Shown here: positions 1-2,960 of the stretch, in pieces | Numbering within the stretch: position 1 is the first letter of the stretch | How the letters are laid out: each line of letters opens with the position of its first letter | Assembly (NCBI GenBank): GCA_031261885.1 | Contig: JAISIU010000040.1 | Coordinates: forward strand, 1-6,083 | Length of the DNA stretch: 6,083 bases | Direction of reading: 5' to 3' | Origin: Bifidobacteriaceae bacterium | Lineage (GTDB): Bacteria > Actinomycetota > Actinomycetes > Actinomycetales > WQXJ01 | The notes under the pieces: model-generated | What the model was told of the DNA's origin: nothing | Databases searched by the model: none | Seen by the model: the letters and a program-made list of their open reading frames with translations, nothing else | Translations under genes and position numbers: made by a program

Positions 1-174
1 GCCAGTGCGGGCGGCATTGGCGGCGAGGGTGGTGATAGCGCACCACGGTTCGCCAGCGAACCATTCACAATCAGCGATTTCGAGCGTGACGTCGGATAGG
101 ACACCTTCGAGATGGTTGAAGAGGCCGCGCAGGATGGTGTCGAACTCGTCATCGATGCTTTCGTCGTCTGCCAT
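1..174 (-). CDS. Small acidic MafI-like immunity protein, 5' part only
   Basis: The first 58 codons of a minus-strand gene are present and the reading frame is still open at the left edge. The start ATG (174-172) follows a strong Shine-Dalgarno sequence, GAGAGGAGG, at 181-189. The protein begins MADDESIDDEFD and is rich in Asp and Glu. From residue 9 it aligns without gaps to the gene at 633-962: DEFD, GL, HLEG, EIAD-EW, GE-W-AI. The 'EW..GE.W.AI..L' core resembles the 'EyGlAlE.L...L' core of MafI-family immunity proteins, which neutralise secreted polymorphic toxins. That family link is inference by eye; the paralogy is directly visible. It is third in a tandem array, 97 nt after the previous gene. 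GC content is lower than in the genes right of position 1200. The function could equally be an uncharacterised cytosolic protein. Confidence 0.75.
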   Translation of the reverse strand, partial: MADDESIDDEFDTILRGLFNHLEGVLSDVTLEIADCEWFAGEPWCAITTLAANAARTG

Positions 175-201
175 GTTAGGCCTCCTCTCACGCTTTGTGA
201 T

Positions 202-224
202 ACTCGAGTTCTGTCTCGATCGAG
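202..224. promoter_or_regulatory. Two adjacent palindromes upstream of the first immunity gene
   Basis: ACTCGAGT (202-209) and CTCGATCGAG (215-224) are perfect palindromes 5 nt apart, in the 97-nt gap before the partial gene that starts at 174. They could bind a dimeric regulator or form a small hairpin in the mRNA. No clear promoter hexamers accompany them, so the role is unknown. Confidence 0.25.
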
Positions 225-251
225 CGGTGTATGTTACGGGGCGGTGGTCGT

Positions 252-274
252 TCAGAGCCTAAACGCCCAGCTCA
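252..274 (-). repeat. Post-stop repeat, copy B (after middle immunity gene)
   Basis: Read on the minus strand, this 23-bp element begins with the stop codon of the gene at 272-598 and has the form TGAGCTGGGCGTTTAGG followed by CTCTGA. It is 19/23 identical to the element that begins at the stop codon of the gene at 633-962. Its presence at the same place behind two divergent genes marks the boundary of a duplicated gene unit. Confidence 0.75.
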
Positions 275-598
275 CGCCACAACCTTGGGGGTGACGGTCG
301 CGATGTCCTTCTCGAGCTGGTGGAGTTCGTCTTGGATGCTGGCGTCTTCGTAGTCCCAACTTTGTACAAGATCATGGGCTTGTCTCATCAGCGCGATGGC
401 TTCGGGGCTCGCTGTCAGACCGTCGTAGACGAATTGGCGGGCGATCGTCAGGATCACGTCCCAGCACTCGCCTGCCCAGACGCCGACGAGTGAGTCATGT
501 ACGAAATCGTCAGAAAACACGCCTCTCATTAAGACGGTCAGGTCGTACCCAATGTTCGTCAGCGTCTCGAACGCGGTCTCGCTCGCTGTTGGCGTCAT
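272..598 (-). CDS. Small acidic protein, divergent MafI-like immunity paralogue
   Basis: A complete gene of 108 residues. The start ATG at 598-596 is preceded by AGAGGGAGA (605-613) at good spacing. There is no signal peptide or membrane segment, so the product is probably cytosolic. It shares length, acidity and a W-x-GE-W core ('VWAGECWDVILTIARQF', about residues 39-55), then 'ASPEAIALMRQAHDLVQSW', with the gene at 633-962. Outside this core it is much more divergent than the two flanking copies are from each other. It lies 34 nt downstream of the gene at 633-962 and is probably cotranscribed with it. Arrays of diverged immunity genes are known from polymorphic-toxin loci; I infer that role here. 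No toxin gene is visible in the window. A hypothetical protein of other function cannot be excluded. Confidence 0.78.
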   Translation of the reverse strand: MTPTASETAFETLTNIGYDLTVLMRGVFSDDFVHDSLVGVWAGECWDVILTIARQFVYDGLTASPEAIALMRQAHDLVQSWDYEDASIQDELHQLEKDIATVTPKVVA

Positions 599-612
599 GG
601 TTGATCTCCCTC

Positions 613-635
613 TCTGAACCTATACGCCCAGTTCA
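613..635 (-). repeat. Post-stop repeat, copy A (after first immunity gene)
   Basis: On the minus strand this starts with the TGA of the gene at 633-962 and reads TGAACTGGGCGTATAGG then TTCAGA. It differs from the copy at 252-274 at 4 of 23 positions. It runs directly into the Shine-Dalgarno region of the next gene, so the intercistronic segment is nearly all repeat. I see no hairpin strong enough to call it a terminator. Confidence 0.75.
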
Positions 636-962
636 CGGTGTTACACGAGCACGTTGCTTCAGCGTGGTGAGGGCCTCTTTGACTTCAGCAAGTTCTTCCT
701 GACTGCTTTCGCCTAGGTTCAGTCCACTGGCGAGATCAATGAGGCGTTGGCTCAGAGCGATCACTTGCGAATCGACGGGGTTTCCATAGTCGGCGGCGCA
801 GGTAATCAAGTAGACGATCGCTTCCCACGTCTCGCCGCAGCCCCATTCGGTGTCTGCGATCTCGATCGTGTGATCGGGGACTGCTCCGCGGAGATGTTCC
901 AGGAGACCGTCAACGATGTCATCGAACTCGGAGTCAAAGTCCACGGTGCTGGTGTCTGCCAT
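633..962 (-). CDS. Small acidic MafI-like immunity protein
   Basis: A complete gene of 109 residues, first in the minus-strand array. I chose the ATG at 962-960 because GGAGGAG (970-976) sits just upstream and because the context (GGAGGAGACCAAGCATGGCAG) matches that of the paralogue starting at 174. The open frame extends further upstream only through the tRNA gene on the other strand. The protein is acidic: an N-terminal helix with DSEFDDIVDGLLEHL, a core 'EIADTEWGCGETWEAIVYL' (about residues 36-54), then 'NPVDSQVIALSQRLIDLASGL' and a Glu-rich tail. The core and the 'p-s..v..l...l..la..l' part match the general layout of MafI-family immunity proteins. This is a recognised resemblance, not a proven assignment. 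A possible but weak -10 on the minus strand (TACCAT, 1036-1041) has no convincing -35. Confidence 0.78.
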   Translation of the reverse strand: MADTSTVDFDSEFDDIVDGLLEHLRGAVPDHTIEIADTEWGCGETWEAIVYLITCAADYGNPVDSQVIALSQRLIDLASGLNLGESSQEELAEVKEALTTLKQRARVTP

Positions 963-1009
963 GCTTGGTCTCCTCCGGGGGCGGTTGGGTTGGGCCTTCG
1001 TCAGGATCG

Positions 1010-1065
1010 GGCGGCACCGGCCGCCGGGCGCGTCCATGGTAACGCCGCCGGCGCCGCACGGCGCC
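1010..1065. other. Two perfect tetraloop hairpins between divergent transcripts
   Basis: GGCGGC-ACCG-GCCGCC (1010-1025) and GGCGCC-GCAC-GGCGCC (1050-1065) are both 6-bp perfect stems with 4-nt loops. They lie in the 150-nt gap between the immunity array (leftward) and the tRNA gene (rightward). They may lie in the 5' leader of the immunity mRNA or simply reflect GC-rich intergenic sequence. No U-tract follows either one. Confidence 0.3.
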
Positions 1066-1079
1066 CACGGCGCGGGTGG

Positions 1080-1106
1080 TTGGGGGCTGCGCATCGTCGG
1101 TAGGCT
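1080..1106 (+). promoter_or_regulatory. Candidate promoter of tRNA-Leu and the Cpn10 gene
   Basis: TAGGCT at 1101-1106 fits the actinobacterial -10 pattern TAnnnT and lies 8 nt before the mature tRNA 5' end at 1115. Upstream, TTGGGG at 1080-1085 is a possible -35 with a short 15-nt spacer. It is the only reasonable promoter-like pair close to the tRNA. Confidence 0.4.
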
Positions 1107-1114
1107 GGGCGGGC

Positions 1115-1196
1115 GCGCGAGTGGCGGAATTGGCAGACGCGCAGGATTTAGGTTCCTGTGCCCCAGGGCGTGCGGGTTCAAGTCCCGTCTCGCGCA
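1115..1196 (+). tRNA. tRNA-Leu (anticodon UAG)
   Basis: A class II tRNA folds fully by eye. The acceptor stem GCGCGAG (1115-1121) pairs with CTCGCGC (1189-1195), followed by discriminator A1196. The anticodon stem CAGGA/TCCTG (1142-1146, 1154-1158) encloses loop TTTAGGT, so the anticodon is TAG (1149-1151). The long variable arm (about 1159-1171) and the D-arm type are those of leucine tRNAs. The T-arm has loop TTCAAGT. The bases after A1196 are CCC, so the CCA end is not encoded. Only 32 nt separate it from the next start codon, which suggests a shared transcript that is cut by tRNA processing. The lower-GC immunity array lies on its 5' side, not on the 3' side where integrases usually insert elements. 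Confidence 0.96.
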
Positions 1197-1228
1197 CCCG
1201 GCCGGCGGGACAACCAAGGGGGATTTCG

Positions 1229-1666
1229 ATGACTGCGAAGAAGACGACCGAAGCGGTCGCGGCGACCGCGAACGCCGAGGCCGCGGGGCACGAGGGACCG
1301 CTCGAGCCGATCGCGGAACCCGCGCCCAGGGCGCCGCAGAAACTGCCCGAGGGGCCGCTGCCCGTCCGCATGCTCTCCGACCGGCTGCTCGTCATGCTCG
1401 ACCCCGAATCGGCCGAACGGCGGTCCGCCGGCGGCATCCTCATCCCCGTCACGGCCAGCGTCGGCAAACGGCTCGCCTGGGCCCACGTCGTCGCCATCGG
1501 CACCCACGTCCGGCAGGTCAAACTCAAAGACCGCGTCCTGTTCGACCCGGCCGACAAAGCCGAAGTCGAAATCGAAGGCCAGACCTACACGCTGCTCCGC
1601 GAACGCGACATCCACGGCGTCGCCGCCCCCGCCGGGTCCGCCGACCAAGCCGGCATGTACCTCTAA
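1229..1666 (+). CDS. GroES/Cpn10-like co-chaperonin, second-type actinobacterial paralogue
   Basis: The protein has 145 residues. The start ATG follows AAGGGGGA (1216-1223). The first 45 or so residues are a charged, Ala/Glu/Pro-rich extension that is probably disordered and is absent from standard GroES (about 95-100 residues). The Cpn10 domain spans about residues 45-130. It has 'RMLSDRLLV' (first strand), 'RRSAGGILIP' (the mobile loop that contacts GroEL), 'AHVVAIG', 'KDRVLFDP', and 'EVEIEGQTYTLLRERDIHGV' (last strands). The C-terminal tail ends in AGMYL, like the 'GLYL' ending I recall from second Cpn10 paralogues in actinomycetes. No groEL lies beside it, unlike a typical groES operon. 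It may assist one of several GroEL copies or have a specialised role. It is probably cotranscribed with the tRNA-Leu gene 32 nt upstream. Confidence 0.85.
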   Translation: MTAKKTTEAVAATANAEAAGHEGPLEPIAEPAPRAPQKLPEGPLPVRMLSDRLLVMLDPESAERRSAGGILIPVTASVGKRLAWAHVVAIGTHVRQVKLKDRVLFDPADKAEVEIEGQTYTLLRERDIHGVAAPAGSADQAGMYL

Positions 1667-1695
1667 AAGGGAACCACCCGGCATCGGACGCCCAC

Positions 1696-1721
1696 CGGGC
1701 CGCACCCACCCGCCGGGCCCG
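1696..1721. terminator. Possible hairpin between convergent genes
   Basis: CGGGCC (1696-1701) pairs with GGCCCG (1716-1721) across a 14-nt loop, in the 61-nt gap between the convergent Cpn10 and HI0074-like genes. The position suits a bidirectional terminator, but the stem is short and no T-run follows. Confidence 0.2.
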
Positions 1722-1727
1722 CACCCG

Positions 1728-2186
1728 TCATCGGGCGCTACCCGCCCCACCCGGGCCGCCCCCGTCCAGGAGGGCCAACAACTCGCGCGCCCGCTCCAGG
1801 AAACGCGACGCTTCGCCGACCACGAAATCGGCCGTCGCCCCCGTCGCGCCATGCGCCCGCCGGGCCGCGTCATCGAACACCATCCACTCCTTCGGGTCGG
1901 CGATCAGACGCGCCTCCGCCGCCTGGAGATACAACTCGACCCGGTTGTTCGTGACCGAACTCCTGGCGGGGGAGCCGTACCGGCCCAGCCACCGCTCCAA
2001 CAACCGCCACGCCAACTCGTAACAGAACTGGAACTGCTCCAGCACGGGCCGGCGCAACACGTCGCGCTCCACGCCCTCGGCCTGGTTCCACCGCGCCTCG
2101 ACGAACGCGACCGCATCACCCAGCCCGTCCACCGCGCGGTGCAGGCTCCCCGTGAGCGCGCGACCCCCGCCCCTCGCCACCGACAT
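1728..2186 (-). CDS. HI0074-like nucleotidyltransferase substrate-binding (HEPN-fold) protein, orphan
   Basis: The protein has 152 residues. I chose the ATG at 2186-2184 because GGAGGGG (2189-2195) sits just before it; an upstream GTG at 2321 would add 45 residues of unlikely sequence and overlap the CRP-type site. The family signature is visible: 'QFQFCYELAWRLLERWL' (51-67) matches the usual F-E-F-x-Y-E-L-x-W-K helix, 'NNRVELYLQAAEARLI' (80-95) matches the R-x3-R-x-A-x3-GLI stretch, and W101 begins the 'W...D' helix. In HEPN ribonuclease toxins an R-x4-6-H motif follows; here the segment reads AARRAHGAT (107-115), so the motif is altered and may be inactive. Such proteins normally pair with a small MNT nucleotidyltransferase as a toxin-antitoxin or substrate-binding unit. 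None is adjacent here, so it stands alone or acts with a distant partner. Confidence 0.8.
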   Translation of the reverse strand: MSVARGGGRALTGSLHRAVDGLGDAVAFVEARWNQAEGVERDVLRRPVLEQFQFCYELAWRLLERWLGRYGSPARSSVTNNRVELYLQAAEARLIADPKEWMVFDDAARRAHGATGATADFVVGEASRFLERARELLALLDGGGPGGAGSAR

Positions 2187-2261
2187 CGCCCCTCCACGGT
2201 CCCGAAATCCTTGAGCGCAGCCGTCATCCCGAAGGTGCGGCGCGCGGCGCGCGTCCCCTGT

Positions 2262-2287
2262 GGCGCGCGCCCATAGAGTAGCGCGCC
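2262..2287 (-). promoter_or_regulatory. Inverted repeat around a possible -10 of the HI0074-like gene
   Basis: GGCGCGC (2262-2268) and GCGCGCC (2281-2287) form a 7-bp inverted repeat. On the minus strand TACTCT (2280-2275), a TAnnnT -10 candidate, lies between the arms, about 90 nt upstream of the gene's start at 2186. The repeat could be an operator over the promoter. There is no clear -35 hexamer, so this is tentative. Confidence 0.25.
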
Positions 2288-2306
2288 CTCCCACCGGCCC
2301 GGACAA

Positions 2307-2322
2307 TGTGACACAGATCACA
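2307..2322. promoter_or_regulatory. CRP/GlxR-type binding site (TGTGA-N6-TCACA)
   Basis: TGTGACACAGATCACA is a perfect TGTGA-N6-TCACA palindrome, the consensus of CRP-family cAMP receptors including actinobacterial GlxR and mycobacterial Crp. It lies in an A/T-richer island (about 2303-2350) between the divergent HI0074-like gene and the structured leader of the sigma factor. Its centre (2314.5) is about 40 nt before the inferred plus-strand transcription start, the spacing typical of class II CRP activation. It could also act on the leftward gene. Confidence 0.8.
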
Positions 2323-2354
2323 CACTTTCCTAAGAAAACCGTGTAATGAACCGG
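2319..2354 (+). promoter_or_regulatory. Candidate promoter of the sigma-factor leader
   Basis: TGTAAT at 2342-2347 matches the -10 consensus TATAAT in 5 of 6 positions, placing transcription start near the G at 2353-2354. The -35 position (about 2319-2324, CACACA) does not resemble TTGACA. It overlaps the right half of the CRP-type palindrome, as expected for an activator-dependent class II promoter. The start site is inferred, not measured. Confidence 0.5.
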
Positions 2355-2379
2355 CCCGCCCGGACTCTTCCCCCATGAA

Positions 2380-2658
2380 CGCGGTACTCCCGAGAACCGC
2401 GGCCCGTGAAGCGGCGCCAGTGGCCAGCGGTGTCAATTTTGGCCGAGGCGCCAGTCGGGGGCTCCCTAGCACCCCCCGACCCGGGTGGGGGACCGTGACC
2501 CCAGGCCCCCACCCGGAACTCCGGACCGCCGGCCCCGTGCGGTACGGCATTTGCCAGTGGCGGTATCCCCGGGGGGAGGTACCGACGGAGGCCTGCGGCT
2601 CGGCCGTTCGCCTCGGAGGGGAACTGGACGGCCGCACCATGGGGTCGGGAGTACCGCG
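2380..2658 (+). other. 14-bp long-range inverted repeat in the leader
   Basis: CGCGGTACTCCCGA (2380-2393) is the exact reverse complement of TCGGGAGTACCGCG (2645-2658), 251 nt apart. It could close a large RNA domain. Its right arm overlaps a local hairpin GGGAG/CTCCC (2647-2651, 2660-2664), so both cannot form at once. This is a switch-like arrangement. Confidence 0.5.
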
Positions 2659-2663
2659 GCTCC

Positions 2664-2701
2664 CCTGCGTGAGGGCTCAAGCGATTCGGCCCTCCCGCAG
2701 G
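2664..2701 (+). other. 12-bp leader hairpin
   Basis: CCTGCG-T-GAGGGC, loop TCAAGCGATTCG, GCCCTC-C-CGCAGG: two 6-bp helices interrupted by one T-C mismatch. It follows immediately after the switch-like segment. It could act as a terminator without a U-tract or as a fixed structural element. Confidence 0.45.
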
Positions 2702-2738
2702 CAAGTGGGGCGTGAGGACCGGACCCCGAGCCGGGTCC

Positions 2739-2795
2739 CGCACAACCCGCCTTCGCCCGGGGCGGTGGGCACCAGCCCACTGCCCCGAGCGTGCG
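2739..2795 (+). other. 13-bp tetraloop hairpin inside a closing stem
   Basis: CGCAC (2739-2743) pairs with GTGCG (2791-2795) and encloses a 13-bp stem, 2758-2770 with 2775-2787, capped by ACCA. The single non-Watson-Crick pair is G2764-T2781, which is stable in RNA as G-U. That points to an RNA rather than a DNA element. It is the most stable local structure I see in the window. Confidence 0.5.
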
Positions 2796-2897
2796 GCCCG
2801 CCACCGGGCGGCTACCCTGACTGTGGTCACGGCCGCCGAATAGGCCGACCAACACCGGATCGCGCCCTCGCGGTGCCAGAGGAGTCAGGAGGCCGGA

Positions 2898-2960
2898 ATG
2901 CCGCGCCCAGTGCCCCCTGCGCGCGCCGCCTCCCGGGCGGCCGAGGGGAACGCCGCATGA
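2898..2960 (+). CDS. 20-codon upstream ORF coupled to the sigma-factor start
   Basis: An ATG at 2898 follows an ideal Shine-Dalgarno sequence AGGAGG (2887-2892) at 5-nt spacing. The frame encodes 20 residues (MPRPVPPARA..., Pro/Ala/Arg-rich) and stops at TGA 2958-2960. This stop overlaps the sigma-factor ATG (2957-2959) as ATGA, the classic layout for translational coupling by reinitiation. The frame differs from that of the sigma gene. The uORF ribosome site is stronger than the sigma gene's own (GAGGGG). A hairpin (2925-2941) inside the uORF would be opened by translating ribosomes. Translation is inferred from these signals only. Confidence 0.5.
   Translation: MPRPVPPARAASRAAEGNAA
2925..2941 (+). 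promoter_or_regulatory. Hairpin just before the sigma-factor ribosome site
   Basis: GCCGCC (2925-2930) pairs with GGCGGC (2936-2941) over a 5-nt loop and ends 1 nt before the GAGGGGAA (2943-2950) that serves the ATG at 2957. It lies within the upstream ORF, so translation of that ORF would melt it. This fits coupled initiation. Confidence 0.35.

Larger units (their letters stand above)
2354..2810 (+). ncRNA. Large structured leader RNA, family not recognised
   Basis: This 640-nt stretch before the sigma-factor start has no credible gene but is full of stems. They are: 2380-2393 with 2645-2658 (14 bp, long range); 2413-2418/2447-2452 (6); 2454-2461/2473-2480 (8); 2481-2491/2506-2516 (11, directly abutting the previous stem); 2525-2530/2559-2564 (6); 2588-2592/2610-2614 with inner 2596-2599/2603-2606 (symmetric 3x3 loop); 2664-2701 (12); 2721-2726/2733-2738 (6); 2739-2743/2791-2795 enclosing 2758-2770/2775-2787 (13, with one G-T wobble and an ACCA loop); 2796-2800/2805-2809 (5). 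I looked for motifs of ydaO/c-di-AMP, cobalamin, TPP, FMN, SAM, T-box, RNase P and tmRNA and found none convincing. It may be a cis-regulatory leader or a separate sRNA. No strong promoter is evident between it and the sigma gene, although TACCCT at 2813-2818 is a weak -10 candidate. Confidence 0.5.

Noticed and set aside
1115..1196. tRNA-Leu as attachment site of the low-GC array
   Set aside because: The array lies on the 5' side of the tRNA, no integrase is visible, and I found no second copy of the tRNA 3' end in the window.
2187..2321. GTG at 2321 as start of the HI0074-like gene
   Set aside because: It would overlap the CRP-type palindrome and add 45 residues without family similarity; the ATG at 2186 has a strong ribosome site and gives the usual family length.
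2641..2664. T-box-like motif (GTACCGCGG)
   Set aside because: The UGGN part of the T-box is absent, no specifier stem or S-turn was seen upstream, and the downstream gene is not an amino-acid or aminoacyl-tRNA synthetase gene.
2354..2810. ydaO (c-di-AMP), cobalamin, TPP, FMN or SAM riboswitch, RNase P RNA or tmRNA
   Set aside because: None of the conserved core strings of these families could be found on either strand by eye. A covariance-model search is still needed to exclude them.
2375..2956. An N-terminal extension of 194 codons in frame with the sigma-factor gene
   Set aside because: The ATG at 2375 lacks a ribosome site, the translated sequence is Pro/Gly/Arg-rich without domain character, and the region is explained better by RNA stems. 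The start at 2957 has a Shine-Dalgarno and begins a normal sigma factor.
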